A DNA stretch of 64,000 bases from Acidimicrobiales bacterium. Its GTDB lineage: Bacteria > Actinomycetota > Acidimicrobiia > Acidimicrobiales > Poriferisodalaceae. The stretch spans positions 62,001 through 126,000 of the forward strand of contig VYDH01000016.1 in the NCBI GenBank assembly GCA_009843525.1. Reading direction: 5' to 3'. The notes below the pieces were generated by a model that saw only the letters and a program-made list of their open reading frames with translations, was not told the DNA's origin and did no database searches. Shown here one piece after another: positions 9,005-17,827 of the stretch (positions are counted from its first letter, which is position 1; each line of letters opens with the position of its first letter). Position numbers and translations under genes: made by a program.

Positions 9005-10702
9005 ATGGCAGCGCTGAAGACGCCGACGCTGAACTACACCGCAGAGCAGCTGCGCGGGGACGTCTTCGGCGGTCTCACCGCGGCTGTGGTGATGCTGCCG
9101 CTCTCGCTGGCATTCGGCGTGGCCTCGGGTCTCGGCGCTATCGCCGGCCTCTATGGAGCCGTGGCCGTGGGGTTGCTGACTGCGCTCGGAGGCGGCTCGA
9201 CGACACAGATATCGGGGCCGACGGCGCCGCTGTCGGTGGCGATGTCGGTGGTGGTGGTCGACTACGCCCAAGGAGACGTCCGCAAAGCACTGTTCATCAT
9301 GGTGTTGGCGGGGGCCCTGCAGATCCTGCTGGGCCTGCTGCGCCTGGGCAGCTTCGTGGCCTACACGCCATACCCCGTCGTCTCGGGCTTCACCTCTGCT
9401 GTCGGCGTGATCATCATCGTGGTGCAGCTCATCCCGCTGCTGGGCCACGAAGTAGCGCTCGGCGGGGTGGCGGCCTCCATCAGCGCACTGCCCGACGCGA
9501 TCAGCGGCGTCGACACCAGCGCCGCCGCACTCGGCATCCTGGCGATCGCCGTGTGCCTGTTCTGGCCGCGGCGGCTCGCACGGATCTTGCCCCCGTCTGT
9601 CGGCGCCCTGCTCGTGGCCACCGTGGTCAGCGTGCTGTGGATCGACGATGTGGATGTCATCGGCGAGGTGCCGTCGGGCCTGCCCGACCTGGTGATGCCG
9701 AGCTTCGACTGGGCTGATATCGGCGGTGCCCTGCCCTCTGCCGTGACGCTCGCTCTGCTCGGCTCCATCAACAGCCTGCTGACGGCGCGAGTCGCCGATT
9801 CGATGACCCGCGATTCGCATCAACCCAATCGCGAGCTGATCGGCGTGGGCGCAGCCAACTGCCTGTCAGCGTTCATCGGCGCGGTGCCCGGCGCAGGGGC
9901 CACGTCGGCCACGGTTGCCAACGTCAAGGCCGGCGGCCGCTCACGAGTGTCCGGGACGCTGTGCGCGCTGGTGCTCGGAGCGCTGGTGCTCGGGCTGGGA
10001 CGTTTCGCGGAGGTCATCCCGCACCCGGTGCTGGCCGGCATCCTCATCAAGATCGGCTTCGACATCATCGACTGGCAATACCTGGTGCGGGTGCGGCGGA
10101 CGCAATTCGATCAGTACGCCGTCATGGGGCTCACCCTAGGCCTGTCGGTCGTGTCCGACCTGCTGCTGGCCGTCGGCGCCGGCCTGCTCGCAGCAGCGAT
10201 GACCGCTTCCCGGCAGTTCGAGCGCCTCGAGCTCGACAATGCGGTCTCCACGCCGTTGCTGGACATGACCTTCCTGAACCAGCCCGATGCCGCCGATGAG
10301 ACCGGCGGCCCAGCGATCCCCAGTCTCGATCTCGACGGTCCCGATCCGTTCACGGCCCGCACCGGCCTGCTGTCGCTGCGGGGTACCTACACCGCGGCCT
10401 CGTCGATCAAGCTGTTCAACGCCATCAACCACGACGTGGAAGAGCACGAGGTGGTGATCTTCGATTTCACCGACACGCGCTACATGGACGACAGTGCCGC
10501 CTACATGGTCGGCCAGCTTGTCGACGTCGCGGTGGAATCAGGGGCCAGGTGCATCGTGATGGGCCTCGAAGGCTCACAGGCGACGAGTGTCAGGGAGCTG
10601 AACGTGCTGCGCAGCGTTCCCGCGGAGAACTTCGTCGACGATCTCGACGGCGCTCGGGCTGTGGCCCGCCGGCTCCTCGACGGGTCCGACGGCGAGGCCT
10701 AG
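9005..10702 (+). CDS. SulP (SLC26) family anion transporter with STAS domain
   Basis: The 565-residue protein has an N-terminal membrane domain of about 10-12 segments containing the SulP hallmarks (GLTAAVVMLPLSLAFG, then DSMTRDSHQPNRELIG and PGAGATSATVANVKAGG) and a cytoplasmic C-terminal STAS domain from about residue 440 (DFTDTRYMDDSAAYMV, where the Ser position is the usual regulatory site). Bacterial members move bicarbonate, sulfate or dicarboxylates; the ion cannot be told here. Its stop shares a CTAG with the stop of the convergent AlkD-like gene. I see neither a clear Shine-Dalgarno nor a TANNNT box before ATG 9005. Confidence 0.9.
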   Translation: MAALKTPTLNYTAEQLRGDVFGGLTAAVVMLPLSLAFGVASGLGAIAGLYGAVAVGLLTALGGGSTTQISGPTAPLSVAMSVVVVDYAQGDVRKALFIMVLAGALQILLGLLRLGSFVAYTPYPVVSGFTSAVGVIIIVVQLIPLLGHEVALGGVAASISALPDAISGVDTSAAALGILAIAVCLFWPRRLARILPPSVGALLVATVVSVLWIDDVDVIGEVPSGLPDLVMPSFDWADIGGALPSAVTLALLGSINSLLTARVADSMTRDSHQPNRELIGVGAANCLSAFIGAVPGAGATSATVANVKAGGRSRVSGTLCALVLGALVLGLGRFAEVIPHPVLAGILIKIGFDIIDWQYLVRVRRTQFDQYAVMGLTLGLSVVSDLLLAVGAGLLAAAMTASRQFERLELDNAVSTPLLDMTFLNQPDAADETGGPAIPSLDLDGPDPFTARTGLLSLRGTYTAASSIKLFNAINHDVEEHEVVIFDFTDTRYMDDSAAYMVGQLVDVAVESGARCIVMGLEGSQATSVRELNVLRSVPAENFVDDLDGARAVARRLLDGSDGEA

Positions 10703-11418
10703 GCCTTGGCGTTGGCCGCCGCTTTGGCGGCTCGGCGCGCCGCCATCTTCTCGCGATGCGCGAGCGTGCGGTCGATGTAGGGCGCGATGGCAGGCGTCTT
10801 GCAGCCGGTCTCGCCGTGGTCGACCTGTATGGGGCCGATGTCGGCGGCCAGCTTGAGCACCGAGCGTCGCAGGTTGCCGTCGCGCAGACCGATCGCGATG
10901 AGCACGGCATTCATCTCGTGACGCACCCGATTCGGCCGCTCGGCGATCTCGGCGCAGATCTGGCCCATGAGGGTCCGCAACTCGTCGGCAGACCAGATGT
11001 CGCGCTGCTCGGCGGTGCAGGCCACGAGGAACCAGCCCACCGACGCAGGCCACTCGGAGGGGGAGTCCCGCCATTCGTTGCTGAGCTCTCGCGCCTGCCG
11101 CGTCTGAGCGAGCAGCCCGCCGAGGGCCTCGGCAAGGATGTAGTTGTCGACGTCGCGCAGCCAGCGCCGGGCACGGGTCTTGGTCATCGCGGACGCATCG
11201 GCCACGCGCAACGCCAGCACTCGTGCGTCGTGATTGCCGCTGTCCCACAAGTCGCCTGCCAAGGCGTGATCAGTCCGCAATGGCTTGGCGATACGACCGA
11301 GATCCTTGTAGCTGACGCCGAACATCGGCTCGGCTGCGCCGTGGCGGGCGTACACCTTGCGGTTCTGCGCTGTCCCAGCCGACCGCAGCTGCACCATCAC
11401 GTCCTGCAGCGTCGACAT
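10699..11418 (-). CDS. DNA alkylation repair protein, AlkD-like HEAT-repeat fold
   Basis: The 239-residue protein has the AlkD-type start (MSTLQDVMVQLRSAG, then FGVSYKDLGRIAK) and the helical-repeat pattern of DNA alkylation repair glycosylases, which remove N3- and N7-alkyl purines. The Trp/Asp-containing stretches (NEWRDSPSEWPASVGWF) are compatible with an active site. The C-terminus is Ala/Lys-rich. ATG 11418 is chosen because protein similarity begins there; the frame is open further upstream without recognisable sequence. It overlaps the SulP stop by four bases. Confidence 0.7.
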   Translation of the reverse strand: MSTLQDVMVQLRSAGTAQNRKVYARHGAAEPMFGVSYKDLGRIAKPLRTDHALAGDLWDSGNHDARVLALRVADASAMTKTRARRWLRDVDNYILAEALGGLLAQTRQARELSNEWRDSPSEWPASVGWFLVACTAEQRDIWSADELRTLMGQICAEIAERPNRVRHEMNAVLIAIGLRDGNLRRSVLKLAADIGPIQVDHGETGCKTPAIAPYIDRTLAHREKMAARRAAKAAANAKA

Positions 11419-11523
11419 GGCACCACGCTTTCTCGGGCGTCCTTCATCGGCATGCAGAAGGTCACACGGACGGAGAAACGCGACGCTACTGCGGGCTGCA
11501 TCTGCCGGCACGCGCACAACTCG

Positions 11524-11529
11524 TAGGGT
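11524..11529 (+). promoter_or_regulatory. -10 element of a leaderless promoter (rhomboid)
   Basis: TAGGGT is 8 bases before GTG 11538, and no Shine-Dalgarno site is present. Confidence 0.55.
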
Positions 11530-11537
11530 TCAGGCTC

Positions 11538-12341
11538 GTGCGTGGGCTCGGTGTTCGACGGGGTGGGCAGCCGGCGGCGACGGTTGTGCTCGGCGGCATC
11601 TCGGTGGTCGCCTTCTTCCTGACACACGACTTGGCGCGGGTGCTGTCGTTTACCGGTGGCTCCTTGAAGGACTCATCCCTCGGCAGTTATGGCACCGCTG
11701 CCGCTTACATCGCCGAGGAGGGGGATTGGTGGCGGATCTTCACGGGGACGTTTCTGCATGCCGACTTGCGTCATCTGTTGTTCAACATGTTCGTCCTGTA
11801 TCTGCTCGGGCGTCGGCTCGAGCAGGTGATCGGACCGGTCCTGCTGGCCGGTGTCTATATCACTTCGCTGATCGGCGGCTCGGCGGGTGCCATTCTGACG
11901 CTGCCCGCAGCGTTCGCGGTGAGTGCTTCAGGCACCGTGCTTCTGCTTCCGGCGGCGTTTGTGGTGGGGGCCTCGGGTGCCGTGTACGGCCTGGTGGGAG
12001 CGGCCTACGTGGTGGAGTACCTGCGCGGCGGCAACCCGTGGCGGGACGGCCTGGGCAGCTTGATCATCATCAACGTGATCATCTCGTTCCTCATCCCGGG
12101 CATCTCCATCGGCGGCCACCTCGGCGGCCTCGTGGCCGGTGTGCTGGCCGGCTTCGCGATCGGCGACACCAGCCGGCGCCGTCACCCGCCCACGCTGGCG
12201 GAACGACTTTCGAACGAGCCCATCGACACGCGGATGCGGCGTTCGCCGGTGGCGGTGTGGGGCTTGTTGGCGCTCATCGCGGCCGCAGCATTCGCGGGTG
12301 CGCTGGCGGCAGCCTCCACCTGGCGCGACCCGCTGTTCTGA
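11538..12341 (+). CDS. Rhomboid family intramembrane serine protease
   Basis: The 267-residue membrane protein has the rhomboid core: WWRIFTGTFLHADLRHLLFNM (the H..HL.FNM helix), the catalytic Ser in VVGASGAVYGLVGAA, and the catalytic His in SIGGHLGGLVAG. About six to seven membrane segments are visible. Rhomboids cleave transmembrane helices inside the bilayer; the substrate is unknown. The start GTG 11538 is supported by the TAGGGT box just upstream. An extra hydrophobic stretch before the GASG helix (residues about 115-135) is slightly longer than usual. Confidence 0.9.
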   Translation: MRGLGVRRGGQPAATVVLGGISVVAFFLTHDLARVLSFTGGSLKDSSLGSYGTAAAYIAEEGDWWRIFTGTFLHADLRHLLFNMFVLYLLGRRLEQVIGPVLLAGVYITSLIGGSAGAILTLPAAFAVSASGTVLLLPAAFVVGASGAVYGLVGAAYVVEYLRGGNPWRDGLGSLIIINVIISFLIPGISIGGHLGGLVAGVLAGFAIGDTSRRRHPPTLAERLSNEPIDTRMRRSPVAVWGLLALIAAAAFAGALAAASTWRDPLF

Positions 12342-12356
12342 GCCAGGCTGGCGCGC

Positions 12357-13247
12357 TCACCCGACGACATCGCCAGGCGTCGGGTCCGACTCCCGGTTGA
12401 TGACGATGGCAGCGATCACGGCCGCGATCCCTGCTACCTCACGCAGGCTCAACACCTGGTGCAGCCACACCAGCCCGATCAGCGTCGCGGTCACCGGCAG
12501 CAGCGCCTGCAGCAGGGCGAATCTCGCCCGGGCCAGGCGCTGCATCACGAGTTGGTCGATGCCGTACGGGATGACGTTCGACAGCACCCCCGCCGCCACG
12601 CCGCCTGCCAGCAGCAGCGGCGTTCCCACCGCCGCGCTCATCCCGCCGCCGCCGTCGGCGATTCCCGCCGGGCTGATCACCAGAGCACCGATGAGCATGC
12701 CCACGCCGAGCCCGTCCACGGCCATTCCGGCGCGGGCCACCCGATGCCCCAGAATGATGTAGCCCGCCCACAGTGCTCCGGCGATCAGCGAGAACAGCGC
12801 CCCGAGCTGGGCCTCGGGCGGCGCAAAACCCGCCAAGGCCACCACGCCGCCTATGGCCAGCACCAGCGCCGCGCCCGAGCGCAGCGTCCGAGTGCCGAGC
12901 GCCGCCACGGCGATCGGCCCGAGGAACTCGATCGCCACCGAGTTCCCCAATGGGACCCGCTCGATGGCCAGGTAGAAGAACAGGTTCATCGACGCCAACG
13001 CTGCCCCGAAGGCCGCCGTCCACACCAGTTCCGCGCGTGACCAGCGCCGCCTCCACGACCGACGCACCAGCACCAGCACCGCTCCGGCACCTGCCACCCG
13101 CAGCAGGGCGACCGTCGGTGGCCCCAGCTCCTCGAACAGCTCGAAGGCCGTGGCAGCGCCCAGGTATTGCGACACGGCGCCGACGGTGAACAGCATCTCG
13201 GGCGATACCCGGCTTGCGCTCCAGCTGCGTTCGACAGGTGCGCTCAA
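12357..13247 (-). CDS. EamA/DMT family transporter
   Basis: The 296-residue protein has ten hydrophobic segments in two homologous halves of five, typical of drug/metabolite exporters (RhtA/EamA type). Motifs include PPTVALLRVAGAG and LGNSVAIEFLGPIAVA in the first half and LGHRVARAGMAVDGLG in the second. It probably exports a small metabolite or amino acid. The start is read as TTG 13247 with the Shine-Dalgarno-like GGAAGG about 8 bases upstream. It is divergent from the branched-chain amino acid operon, but nothing ties the two functions together. Confidence 0.82.
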   Translation of the reverse strand: MSAPVERSWSASRVSPEMLFTVGAVSQYLGAATAFELFEELGPPTVALLRVAGAGAVLVLVRRSWRRRWSRAELVWTAAFGAALASMNLFFYLAIERVPLGNSVAIEFLGPIAVAALGTRTLRSGAALVLAIGGVVALAGFAPPEAQLGALFSLIAGALWAGYIILGHRVARAGMAVDGLGVGMLIGALVISPAGIADGGGGMSAAVGTPLLLAGGVAAGVLSNVIPYGIDQLVMQRLARARFALLQALLPVTATLIGLVWLHQVLSLREVAGIAAVIAAIVINRESDPTPGDVVG

Positions 13248-13416
13248 CTAGGTGCCTTCCCGTGACGGTCGCCATCTAGGCTGCGAGTCAGACGCATACA
13301 GCTTGGCGAACCATGCTGACGCTCGTGCACGATTCAGGTGGATGCGGTAGTGACCGACCGACGCACGGGGTGTCGTCGCGAGGATTCGCCGGGTGAACTC
13401 AGGAAGGAACATGCGC

Positions 13417-14772
13417 ATGAACAAGAAACTGCTGGCGCTCTTGGCGGCACTCTTTGCATTGTCGATCTTTGCCGCGGCATGCGGTGACGACGGCGATGAC
13501 GAGACCACGGATACGGCCGCCGCGCCGGCGGCGACCGAAGCGCCGGCCGAGGCGGCCGACGAACCCGAAGAAGAGATGATGGAGCATCTCGGCGACGGCT
13601 CGCTCGGCGTGGTCCAGGTAGAAGCTGGCGGTGCGGTCCAGATCCGCTCGCTCAATGCGATCACCGGCGATGTCGCCTTCTTCGGCCTGCCGCTCGAACG
13701 GTCGGTCGCCTTGGCAATCGAGGACTACGGGCCGATTCATGGCTTCGACGTCGACCTGGGCACCGGGCTCGACGACCTGTGCTCCAACGACGGCGGCCAG
13801 GCGGCTGCGCAGATCATCGTGGCTGACGAAGACGTGCTCGGCGTCATCGGCACGTCCTGCTCAGGTGCTGCGGTGGCTGCGGCGCCGCTCATCACCGATG
13901 CGGGCATGGTGCTGATCTCGGGCGGCAACACGTCTCCGGCGCTCACGTCTGACCTGGCGGGAACCGCGGGCGAGAACTACAGCGTGGGCTACTACCGCAC
14001 GGCGCACAACGACCTGTTCCAGGGTGCTGCGATGGCGCAGTTCGTCTTCGGCGAGCTGGGGCTGACCACGGCTGCCGCGATCCACGACGGCGACCCGTAC
14101 ACCCAGGGACTGGCGCAGGCATTCGCCGATGCGTTCGAGGCCGAGGGCGGAACCGTCACCGGCTTCACCGCGGTCAACAAGGAAGACACCGACATGGTGC
14201 CGGTGCTGACCGAGGTCGCCGCCGGCGCTCCTGAGGCGCTCTTCTTCCCGATCTTCCAGCCGGCCGGCGACTTCATCGCCGATCAGGCGCCGGGAGTGTC
14301 GGGGTTGGAGAACACGGTGCTGCTGGCTGCTGATGGCCTGCTCAACACGAATTATCTGGCGCTGCCGCAGACCGCGGGCATGTACTTCTCGGGTCCGGAC
14401 ACGCGCTTCGGCGAGAACGTGAACCAGAGCACCGGCAAGACGGCGCAGGACTTCCTGGCTGCCTACGAGGAGCAGTGGGGCGAGGCCCCGGCTGCTCCGT
14501 TCTGGGCGCACGGCTACGACGCGACCACGCTGCTGCTCGACGCCATCGCTGCTGCGTCCTCGGTCGATGCCGACGGGAACCTCAATGTCGACCGCCAGGG
14601 CATCCGCGACCACCTCAACAGCGTCGAGGGCTACAGCGGCCTGATCGGCACCATCAACTGCGACGACTTCGGCGACTGCGGCGCTGCCCGCATCACTGTC
14701 GTCCAGAACCTCGGGGGCGAGGAGAACGCCGAGGCCAGCATGGACAACGTGGTGTTCTCCTTCGCTCCATGA
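13417..14772 (+). CDS. Branched-chain amino acid-type ABC transporter substrate-binding lipoprotein
   Basis: The 451-residue protein starts with a classical lipoprotein signal ending at Cys22 (SIFAAAC) and an acidic Thr/Ala linker, then a periplasmic-binding-protein type I fold (ITGDVAFFGLPLERSVALA, GVIGTSCSGAAVAAAPL, IHDGDPYTQGLAQAFADAF, FWAHGYDATTLLLDAI). It is the first gene of a five-gene liv-type operon. The Shine-Dalgarno AGGAAGG (13401-13407) sits 9 bases before ATG 13417 and 3 before the in-frame ATG 13411; the former spacing is preferred. The ligand could be a branched-chain amino acid, an amide or urea. Confidence 0.9.
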   Translation: MNKKLLALLAALFALSIFAAACGDDGDDETTDTAAAPAATEAPAEAADEPEEEMMEHLGDGSLGVVQVEAGGAVQIRSLNAITGDVAFFGLPLERSVALAIEDYGPIHGFDVDLGTGLDDLCSNDGGQAAAQIIVADEDVLGVIGTSCSGAAVAAAPLITDAGMVLISGGNTSPALTSDLAGTAGENYSVGYYRTAHNDLFQGAAMAQFVFGELGLTTAAAIHDGDPYTQGLAQAFADAFEAEGGTVTGFTAVNKEDTDMVPVLTEVAAGAPEALFFPIFQPAGDFIADQAPGVSGLENTVLLAADGLLNTNYLALPQTAGMYFSGPDTRFGENVNQSTGKTAQDFLAAYEEQWGEAPAAPFWAHGYDATTLLLDAIAAASSVDADGNLNVDRQGIRDHLNSVEGYSGLIGTINCDDFGDCGAARITVVQNLGGEENAEASMDNVVFSFAP

Positions 14773-14812
14773 GCACAGGGGGTCGGGTCCTAGGTGGTCG
14801 GTCACGGCCTTC

Positions 14813-14818
14813 TAGGGT
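14813..14818 (+). promoter_or_regulatory. -10 element of an internal leaderless promoter (livH)
   Basis: TAGGGT is 7 bases before GTG 14826, between the binding-protein gene and the permease genes. The permease and ATPase genes can therefore be transcribed separately. Confidence 0.55.
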
Positions 14819-14825
14819 CAATCCG

Positions 14826-15968
14826 GTGATGGATGAAGGGGCGCCCCCCAGCGGGGCGCCCCGCCCCCGGCTCCTGCGGCCCCGCACCCGGGTCGACTGG
14901 TTCCTCACGGTCATCCGGGTGGCGGTGCTGATCGTTCTGGCCGTCGGCTTCATGGCCTTCATCGCCCAGGAGATCAACCCCGACAATCCGTTCGCCCGCT
15001 GGGCCAACCCCGATGCCACCGGCCTCACCGGGGCGCAGTTCCGCGGACTGGTGATCTCGGGCATCGCCCAGGGCTCGATGTACGGGCTGATCGCGCTCGG
15101 CTACTCGATGGTCTACGGCGTGCTGGGATTCATCAACTTCGCCCACGGCGAGGTGTTCATGGTGGGTGCCATGACCGGCATGATCACCTCCAACAAGCTG
15201 GCCGACGTCGGCCTGTGGGAGTCGAACTTCATCGGCTCACTGGTGTTCATCGTGGTGGTGTCGATCATCGTGTCGTCGCTGACGGCGGTGGTCATGGAAC
15301 GGGTTGCGTACCGGCCGCTGCGGGGGGCGCCGCGGCTGATCCCGCTGATCACCTCCATCGGCGTGTCGTTCTTCCTGCAGAACGCGTCGGTGGTGCTGCT
15401 GGGGCCGGCCAGCAAGTCGTACCCCAACGTGCCGGACTGGGTGAAGGCCAAGCACACCTTCCTGCAGATCGAGGGCGCCAAGATCCTGGTGATCGTCGTG
15501 GCTGCGCTGTCGATGGCGGCGCTGTGGTACTACGTCGACCGCACCAAGACCGGCAAGGCGATGCGGGCGGTGGCCGAGGACGCCGAGATCGCGTCGCTCA
15601 TGGGCATCGACGTGAACCGCACCATCGTGAAGGTGTTCGCCGTGGGCGGTGCGATGGCGGGCATGGCCGGGATCCTGTGGGGGATCCTGTTCCGCAGCGT
15701 CATTCACACCACCGGTTTCCTGCCGGGTATCAAGGCATTCAGCGCGGCGGTGGTGGGCGGCATCGGCCACTTGGGCGGTGCGATGGCGGGCGGGCTGTCG
15801 ATCGGGGTGGCCGAGTCGGTGGGGCCGCTGCTGATCCTGGAGCCGCTGGGGGTGAGCGGCGTGTCGCAGCTGCGTGACGCCGTGGCGTTCTCGATGCTGA
15901 TCATCGTGCTGCTGGTAAGGCCGGCCGGTCTGTTCGGCGAGCGGCTGCCCGCGGAGGATCGGGCATGA
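14826..15968 (+). CDS. livH: Branched-chain amino acid-type ABC permease, LivH family
   Basis: The 380-residue permease has a Pro/Arg-rich cytoplasmic N-terminus, one extra helix (about 25-50) and the LivH core (GSMYGLIALGYSMVYGVLGF, INFAHGEVFMVGA, AVAEDAEIASLMGID, FSAAVVGGIGHLGGA). It forms the membrane channel with the LivM-like partner downstream. GTG 14826 follows a TAGGGT box by 7 bases; ATG 14829 is the alternative. Codons 5-13 encode Gly/Ala/Pro inside a perfect 10-bp inverted repeat. The stop overlaps the next start (ATGA). Confidence 0.92.
   Translation: MMDEGAPPSGAPRPRLLRPRTRVDWFLTVIRVAVLIVLAVGFMAFIAQEINPDNPFARWANPDATGLTGAQFRGLVISGIAQGSMYGLIALGYSMVYGVLGFINFAHGEVFMVGAMTGMITSNKLADVGLWESNFIGSLVFIVVVSIIVSSLTAVVMERVAYRPLRGAPRLIPLITSIGVSFFLQNASVVLLGPASKSYPNVPDWVKAKHTFLQIEGAKILVIVVAALSMAALWYYVDRTKTGKAMRAVAEDAEIASLMGIDVNRTIVKVFAVGGAMAGMAGILWGILFRSVIHTTGFLPGIKAFSAAVVGGIGHLGGAMAGGLSIGVAESVGPLLILEPLGVSGVSQLRDAVAFSMLIIVLLVRPAGLFGERLPAEDRA
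14838..14862 (+). promoter_or_regulatory. Strong hairpin just inside livH
   Basis: GGGGCGCCCC at 14838-14847 and again at 14853-14862 form a perfect 10-bp stem with loop CCAGC. It begins 12 bases after the start codon of a transcript predicted to be leaderless, and lies downstream of the binding-protein gene. It could lower read-through into the permease genes or their translation. Confidence 0.5.
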
Positions 15969-17827
15969 GCCTCACGACGCCATCCGAACCGGGGCCGCCG
16001 CCTGCGCCGGAGGCCGGGCCGAGCGCTGGCGGCGCCGCCAACGGCCCCAGCAACGATGCGCCGCCGCGCCCGCCGTTCGCGCAGGACTGGCGTCGCATCG
16101 CCCGCATGGGTGCCATCGGCGCTATCGGGCAGATCTTCATCTCGCTGTCCAACATGCCGGTCAAGCTCGACGGCCGGGCGATCATCGAGGGTGTCCTCAG
16201 CCTGGGCTACCTCTCGCTGGTGGTGCTGCCGCTGGCGGCAGGCAGCCGCGTCGGGCACCAACTCCGGCGCGAAGGCGTGCCGTTCCACCGTCCCGGTGCC
16301 CACGAGGTGATCGGCGGAGCCGCATGCGGTGCGCTTGTCGGCGGGGGACTGTCGCTGCTGGCAATCCTCATCGCCAACTTCGACCTGCGCGAACCGCTGG
16401 TCAACTGGAGCCCGATCCTGGCCGATCTGCTGGCGTTCAACCGCGGTACGGCGTTCGCAGTGCTCATCTGGCTTGCCATCGGCGCAGCCGTGGGCGCTGC
16501 AGGCGGCCTGCTGCGAGTGGTGCCGCCGGCGGCGCGGCGAGTGCTGTCGACCATGGTGCTCACGCTGTTCGGCGCTGCAGTGCTCGAATCGCTGACCACC
16601 GACCTGGCCGAGGGCATGGGCATTGAGGGGCTGATCGAGTGGTTTTATGCCCCGCGGGGCGGGCTCACCATCACCGGTGCCATCGCCCTCGCCGCCGGAT
16701 CGGGAGTGCTGGCGTTCGTGGCCCGGGGCCGCGTCAAGGGGGCCAAGGCCCGCATCGACGCGCTCGAAGGCCCTGCCCGCAACCGGGCGCATCTGGGCTT
16801 GATCATGGCCACCGCTGCGGTGCTCGTCATTTTGCCGATGTTTGCCGGCAAGCTCACCAACGAGCTGCTCGCCAACGTCGGCCTGTTCGTGCTGCTGGCG
16901 CTGGGGTTGAACATCGTGGTCGGCCTCGCCGGCATCCTCGACTTGGGCTACGTGGCGTTTTTCGCCGTGGGCAGCTACAGCGCAGCCGTGCTCACGGCCG
17001 CCACATCGCCGAAGATCCACCCGGAGCTGCCGTGGTTCGTGGCGCTCATCGGCGTCGTGGTGCTGACCGGGCTGGTGGGGCTGTTCATCGGCGCCCCGGT
17101 CATCCGCATGCGTGGCGATTACCTCGCGATCGTCACGCTCGGCTTCGGCGAGATCATCCGGCTGCTGTTCTTGTCGGATTGGCTGTCGGGCTGGTTCGGC
17201 GGCTCCCAAGGCATCACCAACATCCCGGGTGCGGAGATCTTCGGCCTGGCCGAAGTGGCCGGCACCGATCCGCGAAGCGTCTTCTACCTGGTGCTCGCCT
17301 TCTGCGCGATCGCCATCTACGTCTCGTGGCGGCTGGAGCGGTCGCGCATCGGCCGCGCGTGGATGGCCGTGCGCGAGGACGAGACCGTGGCCGAGGCAAT
17401 GGGCATCAACACGGTCAACGTCAAGCTGCTGGCGTTCGTGGTGGGTGCCGTGCTCGGCTCGTTCAGCGGGGCGATCTTCTCGGCGAAGGTGGGCTCGGTG
17501 TTCCCCGCCAGCTTCCTGATCCTGGTGTCGATCGTGATCCTGGTGGTGGTCATCTTCGGTGGCATGGGCAACATCGTCGGCGTCATCGCCGGCTCGGCGG
17601 TGCTGATCGGCGTGCTCGGCGGGCCGAAGCAGCCGGGCCTGCTGGCGGAGTTCTCCGAGTTCAAGCTGCTTATCTACGGAGCGCTGCTGGTGTGGATGAT
17701 GCTGGCCCGGCCCGAGGGATTGATCCCCAGCGTGCGCCGCACCCGTGAGCTGCACCAGGAAGAGCTGGCCCAAGACGCTTGGCTGCGCGGCCAAACCGAA
17801 GACGAGCAGGACGAAGGTCAGCCATGA
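15965..17827 (+). CDS. livM: LivM-family ABC permease with long N-terminal membrane extension
   Basis: The 620-residue protein is about twice the usual LivM length. Residues 1-42 are Pro/Gly-rich; about 45-260 hold several hydrophobic segments I do not recognise from LivM; the canonical LivM core runs from about 290 to 590 (LALGLNIVVGLAGILDLGYVAFF, VIRMRGDYLAIVTLGFGEI, AWMAVREDETVAEAMGINT, IFGGMGNIVGVIAGS). It pairs with LivH in the membrane. The start overlaps the livH stop and the stop overlaps livG, both as ATGA. The polar C-terminal tail is cytoplasmic. Confidence 0.9.
   Translation: MSLTTPSEPGPPPAPEAGPSAGGAANGPSNDAPPRPPFAQDWRRIARMGAIGAIGQIFISLSNMPVKLDGRAIIEGVLSLGYLSLVVLPLAAGSRVGHQLRREGVPFHRPGAHEVIGGAACGALVGGGLSLLAILIANFDLREPLVNWSPILADLLAFNRGTAFAVLIWLAIGAAVGAAGGLLRVVPPAARRVLSTMVLTLFGAAVLESLTTDLAEGMGIEGLIEWFYAPRGGLTITGAIALAAGSGVLAFVARGRVKGAKARIDALEGPARNRAHLGLIMATAAVLVILPMFAGKLTNELLANVGLFVLLALGLNIVVGLAGILDLGYVAFFAVGSYSAAVLTAATSPKIHPELPWFVALIGVVVLTGLVGLFIGAPVIRMRGDYLAIVTLGFGEIIRLLFLSDWLSGWFGGSQGITNIPGAEIFGLAEVAGTDPRSVFYLVLAFCAIAIYVSWRLERSRIGRAWMAVREDETVAEAMGINTVNVKLLAFVVGAVLGSFSGAIFSAKVGSVFPASFLILVSIVILVVVIFGGMGNIVGVIAGSAVLIGVLGGPKQPGLLAEFSEFKLLIYGALLVWMMLARPEGLIPSVRRTRELHQEELAQDAWLRGQTEDEQDEGQP

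Noticed and set aside
10695-10706. The 12-bp palindrome spanning the SulP and AlkD stop codons
   Set aside because: It has no loop and is explained by the shared CTAG stops flanked by GGCC-rich codons; no regulatory meaning can be supported.
15704-17794. A 696-codon open frame on the minus strand opposite the LivM gene
   Set aside because: It has His/Gln/Arg-rich composition typical of an antisense shadow in high-GC DNA, matches no family, and the plus strand carries a clear permease. The same reasoning removed long shadows opposite amt (2028-3284), aceE (59719-61686) and the amidase.
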